Shown here piece after piece: positions 1 to 7,763 of a stretch of DNA of 54,272 nucleotides. The notes beneath the pieces are model-generated. The model saw nothing but the letters and a program-made list of their open reading frames with translations, was not told the origin of the DNA and searched no databases. The translations under genes and the position numbers were made by a program. The DNA is taken from contig JAEWKH010000069.1 in assembly GCA_023386155.1 (NCBI GenBank), positions 1 to 54,272 on the forward strand, given 5' to 3'. The stretch's first letter is position 1. Every line of letters starts with the position of its first letter. Source of the stretch: Pseudomonadota bacterium (GTDB lineage Bacteria; Pseudomonadota; Alphaproteobacteria; Rhizobiales; Beijerinckiaceae).

Positions 1-516
1 GCCCAGCAGGCGGGCCGCACGACCCTGTTCCCCAACCCGAGCGATCCGACCGGCGTGGAGGAGGGCGTGCTGATGTCCAGGCCCGCGGCGGTGCTCAAGG
101 GCATCAGCACCTGGGACGAGGCCTTCACCAACCTGAAGGAGGCCTTCGCCAGGATCGAGGGCGAGCTGAAGAAGGCGGGAATCGCCCCGACGGGCCGGCC
201 GGTGACGATCTTCGTCGACACGGACGACAACGGGTTCAAGTACGAGGCCATGGTGCCGATCGAGAAGGTGCCGGAGGGTAAGACCGAGCTCGCCCCCGGG
301 ATCGGGTTCGGCCGGACGCCCGAGGGCAAGTCCTTCCGCTTCGTGCACAAGGACGCCTACGACGAGATCGACGGCACCTACGAGACGATCACGGCCTATC
401 TCGACATCAAGGAAATCGTCGCCAAGGACGCCTTCATCGAGGAATACGTGAGCGACTTCACGGATCCGCAGGACACCAATTTCGAGGTGAACATCTACGT
501 TCAGCCGAAAGAATGA
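1..516 (+). CDS. GyrI-like small-molecule-binding domain protein (5'-truncated by window edge)
   Basis: The reading frame is open from the first base, so the true start lies outside the window; 171 residues are visible. The fold signature resembles the AraC effector-binding/GyrI-like family: a helix after a 'GISTWDEAF' segment, a strand ending in 'TIFVDTDDNGFKYEAMVPI', then acidic C-terminal strands. Such proteins bind small ligands in the cytoplasm, either as stand-alone domains or as part of regulators; no DNA-binding domain is visible in the part present. A GTG at 55 is an internal codon of the same frame and not a convincing start. The stop overlaps the next start as ATGA, which suggests translational coupling with the HAD phosphatase. 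The family assignment rests on remembered sequence character, so it is moderately sure. Confidence 0.7.
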   Translation, partial: AQQAGRTTLFPNPSDPTGVEEGVLMSRPAAVLKGISTWDEAFTNLKEAFARIEGELKKAGIAPTGRPVTIFVDTDDNGFKYEAMVPIEKVPEGKTELAPGIGFGRTPEGKSFRFVHKDAYDEIDGTYETITAYLDIKEIVAKDAFIEEYVSDFTDPQDTNFEVNIYVQPKE

Positions 517-1187
517 TCGCGCTCTTCGATCTCGACGGGACCCTGACGGACCCGAAAGCGGGCATCACCCGCTCGATCCAGTATGCCCTGGACAAGCTGG
601 GACGCCGTGTTCCGGAACCCGACGAGCTCACCTGGATGATCGGTCCGCCGATATTCACAGGCTTTGCGGAGCTTCTGGGCGGGACTGAGGACGTGCAGGA
701 CGCCGTGCGCCTCTACCGCGAGCGATACAGCGATGTCGGCCTGTTCGAAAACGAGGTCTATGCGGGCATCCCCGCCCTGCTTCAGGACCTTCGGGAGAAG
801 GACGTCCGGCTTTATGTCGCGACGGCGAAGCTCCAGGCCTTTGCGCTACGGATCCTCGACCATTTCGACCTGTCGCGATTCTTCGACAGGATCTATGGTT
901 CGGAACTCGACAACCGCAACGCCGACAAGCGGGACCTCATCCGGCACATTCTCGAGCAGGAACGCTTCGATCCGGCGGGAGCTGCGATGATCGGCGATCG
1001 GAAGCACGACGCCATCGGGGCGAAGGCCAACGGCCTCGCGTCCATCGGCGTGACCTGGGGCTACGGCTCCCGGCAGGAATTGATCGATGCCGGCGTGGCC
1101 TGCCTCGTGGACGAACCGCAGGGGCTCGTGGCGCCGATCCTCACGCTGACGGCGGCCACCAGGCCTCGCCCGGCCGCAACGGCCTGA
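513..1187 (+). CDS. HAD-superfamily phosphatase, phosphoglycolate phosphatase-like
   Basis: A 224-residue cytoplasmic hydrolase with all four HAD motifs. Motif I DLDGT holds the nucleophile Asp6 and the acid/base Asp8. Motif II is around Thr104 in 'VATAK'. Motif III is Lys139 in 'NADKR'. Motif IV is 'GDRKHD' with Asp162 and Asp166. Residues about 15-85 form the helical cap typical of Gph/PgmB-type enzymes. These enzymes remove phosphate from small metabolites such as phosphoglycolate or nucleotides; the substrate cannot be read from the sequence. The ATG overlaps the upstream stop by four bases. The gene ends about 46 bases after the convergent metallo-hydrolase stop codon, so the two genes overlap tail to tail. 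Confidence 0.88.
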   Translation: MIALFDLDGTLTDPKAGITRSIQYALDKLGRRVPEPDELTWMIGPPIFTGFAELLGGTEDVQDAVRLYRERYSDVGLFENEVYAGIPALLQDLREKDVRLYVATAKLQAFALRILDHFDLSRFFDRIYGSELDNRNADKRDLIRHILEQERFDPAGAAMIGDRKHDAIGAKANGLASIGVTWGYGSRQELIDAGVACLVDEPQGLVAPILTLTAATRPRPAATA

Positions 1188-2208
1188 ACCTCTCCGCCGG
1201 AATCTCGGCCGCCTGGAGCGCCGCCGCCAGGTCCTGCGGGGGCTCCTCGATGCCCTCGTCGGTGAGCCGGAACGTGCCCCAGTGGTGGCCCAGCGCCTGC
1301 TCGGCCTCGACGATGCCGAGAACCTTCACGGCATCGTCCGGGTTCATGTGCTGCGGCTCCATGAACCAGCGCGGCTCGTAGGCGCCGATGGGCAGATGGG
1401 CGAGGCGGGGCCGGCCGAAGCGCTCGCGCACGGCCCGGAAGATCTTTCCGTCGCCGAAGCCGGTGTCGCCCACATGGTAGATCGTGCCGGCCGGTGTGGT
1501 GAGCACATAGGCGCACCAGAGCGCCATGCGCCGGTCGTTGATGCCCCGCGCCGACCAGTGATAGGCGGGCTCGAAATGCGCCGTGACGCCGTTGCCGAGC
1601 TCCACCGATCCGCCCCAGTCCCGCGTCTCGACCGGGATGTCGGGATGCTCGGCCCGGATCACCGCATCGTTGCCGAGCGGGGCGACGATCATCGGGCGGT
1701 GCCGCTGCCAGAGCATCCCCAGGGTCTCGGCGTCGAGATGGTCGTAATGGTTGTGCGTGATCAGCACCGCGTGGATCGGCGGAAGATCCTCGAAGGCGAT
1801 GCCCGGCGGGTTGACCCGCCTGGGACCGGCGAAGGAGACCGGGCTCGCCCGCTCGGAAAAGACCGGATCGATCAGGATGTTGAGCCCCGCCGCCTGGATC
1901 AGGAACGAGGCATGGCCGATCAGGGCCGTGCGCAGGCCCTGCACCGTGGCCGGGGGCTTGTCCCGGAACGGGCTCGGGAAGCTCTCCGGCCAGTCCTTGC
2001 GGCCGCCCTGAAGCCGCCAGCGTGCCAGTTCGAGGAGGCCCTTGTCCTGCGGCTGGCCGGGCGTGAAGAAGCGCACCCCGTCGAAATGGTCGCTGACGGG
2101 GCCCTCGTAATAGCCGTTTCTTGCCCGCGCGGCCGTCATCCAGCCGAGGGCGCCGGTGGCCGCGACAACGGGAAGTCCGAGTGTTTTGAGAAGGGTGCGG
2201 CGGTTCAT
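1141..2208 (-). CDS. Tat/Sec-exported MBL-fold metallo-hydrolase (UlaG/NAPE-PLD-like)
   Basis: A 355-residue protein in the metallo-beta-lactamase fold. The N-terminus has a twin-arginine-like signal (MNRRTLLK, a hydrophobic core to about residue 25, then AARAR), so it probably acts in the periplasm or at the membrane. The metal-binding HxHxDH motif is at His152, His154, Asp156 and His157, and a further ligand Asp248 lies in 'HVGDTGFGDG'. The order of motifs and the 'WGxxxL' tail resemble the UlaG and NAPE-phospholipase D branch, which hydrolyses phosphoester or lactone bonds; the substrate is unknown. The ATG at 2208 is preferred over longer starts because it begins the signal peptide, while the upstream extension reads through low-complexity DNA. 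The 3' end overlaps the HAD gene in the convergent direction. Confidence 0.85.
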   Translation of the reverse strand: MNRRTLLKTLGLPVVAATGALGWMTAARARNGYYEGPVSDHFDGVRFFTPGQPQDKGLLELARWRLQGGRKDWPESFPSPFRDKPPATVQGLRTALIGHASFLIQAAGLNILIDPVFSERASPVSFAGPRRVNPPGIAFEDLPPIHAVLITHNHYDHLDAETLGMLWQRHRPMIVAPLGNDAVIRAEHPDIPVETRDWGGSVELGNGVTAHFEPAYHWSARGINDRRMALWCAYVLTTPAGTIYHVGDTGFGDGKIFRAVRERFGRPRLAHLPIGAYEPRWFMEPQHMNPDDAVKVLGIVEAEQALGHHWGTFRLTDEGIEEPPQDLAAALQAAEIPAERFRPLRPGEAWWPPSA

Positions 2209-2508
2209 CGATGGATCGTGTGTTGTGAAGCTTTTAGCGTGGGGATGCAAAGACCGATAAGCAAGACGCCGCAGCGTCATCCCGGACGGCGAAGCCGATC
2301 CGGGATCGTCAGACAAGAGCGGCGCGATTCCCCTCTCCCGCGTGGGAGAGGGGATGCATCGTAGGTGCCTCGCGTCGTCCTGATGAAGGTCACTGCTCCG
2401 ACTTTCCGACCCCAACGGCCGTTCCTCCTCGCAAGGGAAAGAGGATCGCCCCACCTCTCCGGCAGCCTCTTTCCTTGACTCCGCCGCCTTTTCCCCTTAT
2501 CGGCTGAC

Positions 2509-2608
2509 CGCAAATCTGTAGAGCGAGCCCTTTTGAGCCGCCGACCAGCCCGAGAGGCTGGAGGTCAACGTCCGACAGCGCGATGCGCCCTCGGGCGCGT
2601 TTCTCTTT
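2509..2608 (+). ncRNA. candidate structured small RNA or long leader upstream of ffh
   Basis: A weak sigma70-like promoter (TTGACT at 2475-2480, 16-base spacer, TTATCG at 2497-2502) precedes about 100 bases with two hairpins: CCAGCC/GGCTGG at about 2533-2551, and a short GC stem at 2585-2598 followed by a pyrimidine/T-rich tract resembling a terminator. The conserved SRP RNA tetraloop segment was looked for, because ffh is downstream, and was not found. It may equally be the untranslated leader of the ffh operon. Confidence 0.25.
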
Positions 2609-2627
2609 GGGGTTCCTCTTGAATGAT

Positions 2628-2735
2628 CCTCATCCTGAGGAGCCTGCGCAGCAGGCGTCTCGAAGGATGGGTCCAGTGGGCGCTGGAGACGCCTCGTCCT
2701 TCAAGACGGACCTGACGGTCCTCCTCAGGATGAGG
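2628..2735. repeat. A-family interspersed palindromic repeat, copy 1
   Basis: An approximately 108-base element bounded by CCTCATCCTGAGGAG and its inverted partner CTCCTCAGGATGAGG, with an inner GTCTCGAAGGA-type arm. The same ends and arms recur at 21674-21775 and 53627-53740, with a remnant near 52029-52044. It lies about 30 bases upstream of a small gene. Confidence 0.85.
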
Positions 2736-2768
2736 CTGCGAAGGTGCTTTCGAAGGAAGGTCGAAGCG

Positions 2769-2984
2769 ATGTCGGACGACACATTGCGCATCGAGGACGC
2801 GGTCAACGAGACCTGCCCGTGGTCGGGAAAGCCGATCGCGGCGGATTCGCTCACCCGCTATCGCGGCGAGGTGGTCGGCTTCTGCAATCCCGGCTGCCGC
2901 GACAAGTTCGAGGCGGCCATCCGCCACTTTGAAAAGGCCCTTGCCGAGCGCGATGTACCGCTCATCGCAAAAGGAATTGAGTGA
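2769..2984 (+). CDS. small Cys-motif protein (YHS/TRASH-like)
   Basis: A 71-residue protein with a CPWSGKP motif near residue 16 and 'GFCNPGCRDKF' near residues 38-48. The spacing of the Cys residues with a Tyr-Arg-Gly strand between them resembles the treble-clef metal-binding YHS/TRASH type of small domain; a metal ligand role is inferred. The ATG at 2769 is chosen because it follows a good ribosome binding site (GGAAGG) by about eight bases; a longer frame upstream runs through the A repeat. The stop codon overlaps the GTG just before ffh, so it is probably co-transcribed with ffh. The function is unknown. Confidence 0.75.
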   Translation: MSDDTLRIEDAVNETCPWSGKPIAADSLTRYRGEVVGFCNPGCRDKFEAAIRHFEKALAERDVPLIAKGIE

Positions 2985-2986
2985 TC

Positions 2987-4543
2987 ATGTTCGAAGGCCT
3001 TTCCGACAAGCTTTCCAATATCCTCAACGCGCTGACGCGCCGCGGCGCGCTCACCGAGGAGGATGTGAACGCGGCCCTGCGCGAGGTCCGCCGCGCCCTG
3101 CTCGAGGCCGACGTGGCCCTCGAGGTGGTGCGCTCCTTCACGGACAAGGTGCGCGCCCGCGCGGTCGGCGCCGAGGTGGTCAAGTCGGTCTCCCCCGGCC
3201 AGCAGGTGGTCAAGATCGTCCATGACCAGCTCGTCGAGATGCTGGGCGCGGACGCGGAGGTGATCAGCCTCAACGCGGTTCCGCCCGTGGGCATCCTCAT
3301 GGTCGGCCTCCAGGGCTCGGGCAAGACGACCACCACGGCCAAGATCGCCCGGCGCCTCAAGGATCGCGAGAACCGCCGCGTGCTCATGGCCTCTCTCGAC
3401 ACCCGTAGACCTGCCGCCATGGAGCAGCTCGCCGTGCTCGGCAAGCAGGTCGGCGTCGACACCCTGCCGATCGTGGCGGGCCAGTCGGCCGTGCAGATCG
3501 CCCGCCGGGCCATGGAGGCGGCCCGCCTCGGCGGCTACGACGTAGTGATGCTCGATACTGCCGGCCGCGTGACCGTGGACGAGGCGCTCATGGTCGAGGC
3601 CGCCGAAGTGCGCGCCGCCACCAACCCGCACGAGGTTCTTCTCGTCGCCGATGCGCTTACCGGCCAGGACGCGGTCAACACCGCGCGCGCCTTCGATTCC
3701 CGCCTCGGCGTCACCGGCATCGTGCTCACGCGTATGGACGGCGATGCTCGCGGCGGTGCGGCGCTGTCCATGCGCGCCGTCACCGGCAAGCCGATCAAGC
3801 TCATCGGCACGGGCGAGAAGGTCGACGCGCTGGAGGAGTTCCACCCCTCGCGCGTCGCCAACCGCATCCTCGGCATGGGCGACATCGTCTCGCTGGTCGA
3901 GAAGGCCGCCGAGAATTTCGACCAGGCGCAGGCCCAGCGCATGGCCGAGAAGATGCGCAAGGGCAAGTTCGACCTGGAGGACCTGCGCGATCAGCTCGCC
4001 CAGATGGAGAAGATCGGCGGCATCGGCGGCATGCTCGGCATGCTGCCGGGCGTGGCCAAGATGAAGTCGCAGCTCGAGAACGCCAATCTCGACGACCGGA
4101 TCATCAAGCGCCAGCGCGCCATCATCGATTCCATGACGCCTTCCGAGCGCCGAAACCCGGACATCCTCAAGGCCTCGCGCAAGAAGCGCATCGCGGCGGG
4201 CTCCGGCGCGAAGGTCGAGGAGATCAACAAGCTGCTCAAGATGCACCGCCAGATGGCCGATGTCATGAAGATGATGGGCGGCGGCAAGGGCAAGGGCATG
4301 GCCGGCCAGCTCGGCAAGATGTTCGGGCTCGGCGGCGGAATGGGAGGAATGCCCCAGCCGACCCCTGAGCAGATCGAGGCGCTGCAGAAGCAGATGGGCG
4401 GCAAGCTGCCCGACTTCCCGGGCGGTCCGGGCGGCGCCCTGCCGCCCATGCCGAAGGGCGTGCCGGGCCTGCCCGGTCTCGGCGGCGGTAAGATCCCGGG
4501 GCTTCCCGGCATCGGCGGCTTACCGTTCGGGAAGAAGAAATGA
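2987..4543 (+). CDS. ffh: signal recognition particle GTPase
   Basis: A 518-residue Ffh (SRP54). With SRP RNA it binds signal sequences emerging from the ribosome and docks them on FtsY at the membrane. The N domain covers residues 1-85. The G domain has a P-loop GLQGSGKTT near residue 107, a DTRRPAA motif, DTAGR and TRMDGDARGG. The Met-rich M domain follows from about residue 320 with 'GGIGGMLGMLPG' and 'MTPSERRNP'. The ATG at 2987 gives the standard MFEGLSDKL start; a GTG two codons upstream is also possible. The C-terminal 70 residues are an unusual Gly/Pro/Leu-rich tail with repeated PGLPG-like units, beyond the normal M domain. The stop overlaps the next start. Confidence 0.98.
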   Translation: MFEGLSDKLSNILNALTRRGALTEEDVNAALREVRRALLEADVALEVVRSFTDKVRARAVGAEVVKSVSPGQQVVKIVHDQLVEMLGADAEVISLNAVPPVGILMVGLQGSGKTTTTAKIARRLKDRENRRVLMASLDTRRPAAMEQLAVLGKQVGVDTLPIVAGQSAVQIARRAMEAARLGGYDVVMLDTAGRVTVDEALMVEAAEVRAATNPHEVLLVADALTGQDAVNTARAFDSRLGVTGIVLTRMDGDARGGAALSMRAVTGKPIKLIGTGEKVDALEEFHPSRVANRILGMGDIVSLVEKAAENFDQAQAQRMAEKMRKGKFDLEDLRDQLAQMEKIGGIGGMLGMLPGVAKMKSQLENANLDDRIIKRQRAIIDSMTPSERRNPDILKASRKKRIAAGSGAKVEEINKLLKMHRQMADVMKMMGGGKGKGMAGQLGKMFGLGGGMGGMPQPTPEQIEALQKQMGGKLPDFPGGPGGALPPMPKGVPGLPGLGGGKIPGLPGIGGLPFGKKK

Positions 4544-4809
4544 GTTTCGAGATGACAGCAGCCGAGCTGCTTCAGCGCGCCCATGCGCTGGCGAAGAGAT
4601 TGGAGGATGCGGGGATCTGGAACGAGATCCGCTTCTTCCGTGAGGACGCGCTGACCGTCCTCGCCCGCGTTCCCGGTGAATACTGGGAGATTGATCTGCT
4701 CGAGGACGGAGCAACCGATGTGGAAGTGTTCCGAACCGCGGGTGACCTGGAGGACGAGTCCTCCATCGAACGCCTGATCAGCGAATTTCGTGAAAAACCT
4801 AAACACTAG
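4540..4809 (+). CDS. small acidic conserved hypothetical protein
   Basis: An 89-residue protein, start overlapping the ffh stop as ATGA and ending nine bases before rpsP, so almost certainly translated within the same operon. It is predicted to be soluble and alpha/beta, with a helical N-terminus (about residues 5-24), a central strand pair around 'ALTVLARVPGEYWEIDLLEDG' and an acidic C-terminal helix. No known motif, signal peptide or membrane segment is visible. Its fixed place between ffh and rpsP hints at a link to translation or secretion, but that is only positional. I do not recognise the family. Confidence 0.7.
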   Translation: MSFEMTAAELLQRAHALAKRLEDAGIWNEIRFFREDALTVLARVPGEYWEIDLLEDGATDVEVFRTAGDLEDESSIERLISEFREKPKH

Positions 4810-4818
4810 GAGCTAACA

Positions 4819-5178
4819 ATGTCCCTGAAGATCCGTCTCACCCGTGGTGGTGCGAAGAAGCGTCCCTACTACCGCATCGTCGTCGCCGACTCGCGCTCCC
4901 CGCGCGATGGCCGCTTCATCGAGAAGGTCGGCACCTACGACCCGATGAAGCCGAAGGACGACGCCGCCCGCGTGACCCTCGACGTCGAGAAGGTCAAGGC
5001 CTGGCTCGCCAAGGGCGCCCAGCCGACCGACCGCGTCCTGCGCTTCCTCGATGCCGCCGGCCTCCTGAAGCGCCCGGCCCGCAACAACCCGCAGAAGGCC
5101 GTCCCGGGCAAGAAGGCCCAGGAGCGCGCCGAGGCCAAGGCCGCTGCGGCCGGCGCCGGCGAAGGCGAGGCTGCGTAA
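4819..5178 (+). CDS. rpsP: 30S ribosomal protein S16
   Basis: A 119-residue S16 that binds 16S rRNA in the body of the small subunit and helps assembly. The start MSLKIRLTRGGAKKRPYYRI and the 'DSRSPRDGRFIEKVGTYDP' segment are diagnostic. The C-terminus is extended by about 35 Lys/Ala-rich residues compared with E. coli S16, as is common in Alphaproteobacteria. A clear TAGGAG ribosome binding site precedes the ATG. It is followed directly by rimM, in the standard rpsP-rimM-trmD order. Confidence 0.98.
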   Translation: MSLKIRLTRGGAKKRPYYRIVVADSRSPRDGRFIEKVGTYDPMKPKDDAARVTLDVEKVKAWLAKGAQPTDRVLRFLDAAGLLKRPARNNPQKAVPGKKAQERAEAKAAAAGAGEGEAA

Positions 5179-5183
5179 GCACC

Positions 5184-5894
5184 ATGAAGAGGGAGCGCCC
5201 TAACCAGCGCTCCACCTCATCCCTCCCCCCTGTGGGGAGGGGCAGGGGTGGGGGTGCGAGCGTCAAGAAATCAGAACGTGGCGCTCACACCCCCACCTCC
5301 CCCTCCTCCCCACAAGGGGGAGGAGAGCTTTCCCTGTCGCAGCAGGGTGATCTCGTCCTCGTGGGCGAGTTTGGCCGCGCCCATGGCCTGAAGGGCGAGG
5401 TGCGGCTGAAATCCCATACGGGCGACCCGGAGGCGATCGCCGGCTACAGGCCGCTCGTTGCGACGAACGGCAAGACTTATTCCCTCAAGAGCGTCCGGCC
5501 CGCTCCCGGCGGAGCGCCCGACCTGTTCATCGCCGTCGTCGACGGCGTGACGACCCGTGAGGCGTCCGAGGCGCTCAATCGGGTGCAGCTTTACGTCGAG
5601 CGCGAGAAGCTTCCGCCGCCCGACGAGGACGACGAATTCCTGCTCGCCGACCTGATCGGCCTTTCCGTCCAGACCGAAGCCGGCGAGACCATCGGCACCA
5701 TCGTGGCCGTGCCCAATTACGGCGGCGGCGATCTTCTCGAAATCGCGCCCGCGCAGAAGGGCCCGACGGCGCTCCTGCCCTTCACGAAAGCCTTCGTTCC
5801 GATTGTCGACCTCGCGGGCAGGCGCGTCATCGCCGTGCTGCCGGACGATTTCTTCGAGATCGGCACGCCTGAGCCCGGCGAGGACCGCGCGTGA
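5184..5894 (+). CDS. rimM: 16S rRNA processing protein RimM with repeat-derived N-terminal extension
   Basis: RimM binds S19 and is needed for maturation of the 30S head. The conserved part begins near residue 56 (DLVLVGEFGRAHGLKGEVRL), followed by the RimM N domain and a PRC-barrel ending in 'VLPDDFFEIG'. The first 55 residues are low-complexity and are largely encoded by a C-family palindromic repeat at 5219-5325. The only good in-frame ATG is at 5184, upstream of the repeat and five bases after rpsP stops. No ATG lies between the repeat and the conserved domain; a later GTG would cut into the domain. So either the extension is translated, or a non-standard start is used. It overlaps trmD by four bases. 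Confidence 0.93.
   Translation: MKRERPNQRSTSSLPPVGRGRGGGASVKKSERGAHTPTSPSSPQGGGELSLSQQGDLVLVGEFGRAHGLKGEVRLKSHTGDPEAIAGYRPLVATNGKTYSLKSVRPAPGGAPDLFIAVVDGVTTREASEALNRVQLYVEREKLPPPDEDDEFLLADLIGLSVQTEAGETIGTIVAVPNYGGGDLLEIAPAQKGPTALLPFTKAFVPIVDLAGRRVIAVLPDDFFEIGTPEPGEDRA
5219..5325. repeat. C-family palindromic repeat, copy 1 (inside rimM 5' end)
   Basis: An inverted repeat with arms built from CCTCCCC..TGTGGGGAGG and GTGGGGGTG on the left and CACCCCCAC..CCCCACAAGGGGGAGG on the right. Related copies are at 22211-22317, 29731-29891 and 48530-48622, with a half copy at 43163-43187. This one is read in frame as residues about 12-48 of RimM. Confidence 0.85.
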
Positions 5895-6574
5895 GTTTCT
5901 CCGCCACCATCCTGACGCTTTACCCTGAGATGTTTCCGGGCCCGCTCGGCATATCGCTCGCCGGAGACGCGCTCGCGCGGGGCGTGTGGTCGTTGGAGGC
6001 CAGAAACATCCGAGACCACGGCCTCGGCCGCCACCGCACCGTGGACGACACGCCGGCCGGCGGCGGCTCCGGCATGGTGCTGCGTTGCGACGTGCTGGGC
6101 GCCGCCATCGATGCAGCGGGGCCGGCCGACGATCCGCGCCCGAAGCTTCTGATGAGCCCGCGCGGCAGGCCGCTCACGCAATCGTATGCCCGTGAACTCG
6201 CGGCCGGTCCCGGCGTGGTCATCGTCTGCGGACGTTTCGAGGGCGTGGACGAGCGGGTGATCGAGGCGCGCGGCCTGACCGAAATCTCCATCGGCGATTA
6301 CGTGCTCTCCGGCGGCGAGATGGCCGCCATGATCGTGCTCGATGCCTGCGTGCGGCTTCTGCCCGGCGTCATGGGCAAGGAGGCCTCCGGCACCGAGGAG
6401 AGCTTCGAGTCGAACCGCCTCGAATACCCGCATTACACGCGGCCCCGCGAATGGGAAGGACGGCCCATCCCGGATGTGCTCCTCTCCGGCAACCATGCCG
6501 TGATCGAGCGCTGGCGGCGCGATGAATCGGAGCGCATCACGCGGGAGCGGCGGCCTGATCTGCTTGACGACTAA
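5891..6574 (+). CDS. trmD: tRNA (guanine(37)-N1)-methyltransferase
   Basis: A 227-residue SPOUT-class methyltransferase that uses SAM to make m1G37 in tRNAs reading CNN codons, preventing +1 frameshifting. The knotted SAM site shows as 'ISIGDYVLSGGEMA' and 'SPRGRPLTQ'. Further landmarks are the N-terminal 'TLYPEMFPGPLGISLAG' and 'VDDTPAGGGSGMV', and 'ESFESNRLEYPHYTRP'. Overlap with rimM is ATGA-type with a GTG start. In most Proteobacteria rplS follows at once; here a repeat and two unrelated genes intervene. Confidence 0.97.
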   Translation: MSFSATILTLYPEMFPGPLGISLAGDALARGVWSLEARNIRDHGLGRHRTVDDTPAGGGSGMVLRCDVLGAAIDAAGPADDPRPKLLMSPRGRPLTQSYARELAAGPGVVIVCGRFEGVDERVIEARGLTEISIGDYVLSGGEMAAMIVLDACVRLLPGVMGKEASGTEESFESNRLEYPHYTRPREWEGRPIPDVLLSGNHAVIERWRRDESERITRERRPDLLDD

Positions 6575-6706
6575 AGCATCGGACCCAAAAGTGGACCCAC
6601 TTTTGGGATCGAATCCGATGCTCAATGTTTAAACTGGCGCATCGTTCTTCGCGGACCCAGCGGGCCGCGCTAGCGAAAACCGGATCCACTTTTCCGCACG
6701 ATGCGC
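6575..6706. repeat. B-family composite palindromic repeat, copy 1
   Basis: Two palindromes in series: P1 at 6575-6622 (AGCATCGG ends, AAAAGTGG/CCACTTTT inner arms) and P2 at 6637-6706 (GCGCATCG/CGATGCGC ends). P1 begins on the base after the trmD stop, and P2 ends five bases before the convergent PLP-enzyme gene. It may serve as a bidirectional transcription stop. Confidence 0.9.
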
Positions 6707-6711
6707 TAGCG

Positions 6712-7659
6712 TCAGGCGCTTGCCTGAAGCCTCGTCCCGAAGGTCTTCAGGTATTTCATGCCGGTGTCGCACATCACGGTGACGATGGTGGCGTCCGGTC
6801 CCAGCCGCTCGGCGAGCCGCAGGGCCGCGATCACGTTGGCGCCCGTCGAGGTGCCGGCGAACAGGCCTTCCTCTCGGGCGAGCCGGAACGCCATCTCCAG
6901 GGCCTCTTCCGTCGAGACCCGCTCGATTCCGTCGGCGGTGCTCTCCTGCCAGAGCGGCACCACGTAACCGGCGCCGATCCCGTCGATCCTGTGCGCGCCC
7001 GAGGGGCCGCCGGAGAGCACGGCGGATTCGGCGGGCTCCACGGCCACGATCCTGACCGCGCCGCGATGGCGCCGAAGCCCTTCCGCGATGCCGCGCAGGG
7101 ACGCCGCCGTTCCCACGCTCTGCACGAAGCCGTCGATGCGCCCGTCCGTCTGCTGCCGGATCTCGTCGGCCATCCGGTGATAGGCCGCGATCTGATCCCT
7201 GTTCCTCATCTGGTCGGTCCAGAAGGAACCCTTTGCCTCCGCGATGATGCGGGCCTGCTCGATCATGTCCTTGGTCAGCTTTTCCGTCATGCGCCCGCCG
7301 TCGCTCGGCACGATGTGCAGCCTGGCGCCCAGGAGCGCCATGTGATCGCGCTTCTCCTGCGCGAAGGCATCCGACGTCACGATGTCGAGCGGATAACCCT
7401 TCACCGCGCAGACCAGCGACAGGGAGACGCCGGTGCTGCCGCCCGTATATTCCACCACGGAGCCGCCGGGCTCGAGGCGTCCGTCCTTTTCGGCCGCCTC
7501 GATCATGGCCAGCGCCATCCGGTCCTTCATGCTGCCGGTGGGATTCTCGTTCTCCAGCTTCAGCAGGATGCGCGCCCCGTTGGCGGGACGGATGTTGCGC
7601 AGGGCCAGGAGGGACGTGCTGCCGATGCGGTCGAGGATGGTGCGGGTCTGGGCATTCAT
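6712..7659 (-). CDS. PLP-dependent cysteine synthase-family enzyme
   Basis: A fold-type II PLP enzyme of 315 residues. The Schiff-base lysine is Lys45 in 'GSMKDR'. The phosphate-binding loop 'GTSTGAN' is near the C-terminus and a substrate loop is seen at 'EYTGGSTG'. It resembles cysteine synthase/cystathionine beta-synthase catalytic domains that make Cys from O-acetyl- or O-phosphoserine, but the exact substrate is not fixed by the sequence. The ATG at 7659 is preferred; a GTG at 7680 would add seven residues. It is divergent from the HxlR regulator with about 100 bases between them, a common arrangement for a regulator and its target. Confidence 0.87.
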   Translation of the reverse strand: MNAQTRTILDRIGSTSLLALRNIRPANGARILLKLENENPTGSMKDRMALAMIEAAEKDGRLEPGGSVVEYTGGSTGVSLSLVCAVKGYPLDIVTSDAFAQEKRDHMALLGARLHIVPSDGGRMTEKLTKDMIEQARIIAEAKGSFWTDQMRNRDQIAAYHRMADEIRQQTDGRIDGFVQSVGTAASLRGIAEGLRRHRGAVRIVAVEPAESAVLSGGPSGAHRIDGIGAGYVVPLWQESTADGIERVSTEEALEMAFRLAREEGLFAGTSTGANVIAALRLAERLGPDATIVTVMCDTGMKYLKTFGTRLQASA

Positions 7660-7763
7660 GGGCTTTGTCCGAAAACTCACGTGTTGGTAGGCCGCGAGGA
7701 GCCGCCTGTCAGGTCCGGAATCCGGACTTCAGTCGCGCATGAGGCTATGCTAGCCCTTCACTC

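Larger units (their letters stand above)
2209..2768. other. 560-base intergenic region with hairpins and a repeat
   Basis: No supported protein gene lies here. It holds a perfect 10-bp hairpin (2330-2339 pairing with 2344-2353), a candidate small transcript with a terminator-like hairpin (about 2509-2608), and a copy of the A repeat (2628-2735) just before the next gene. The open frames that cross it have no start signal or family resemblance. Confidence 0.5.

Noticed and set aside
2509..2608. Possible 4.5S SRP RNA near ffh.
   Set aside because: The conserved GGAAG-containing apical segment of SRP RNA is absent.
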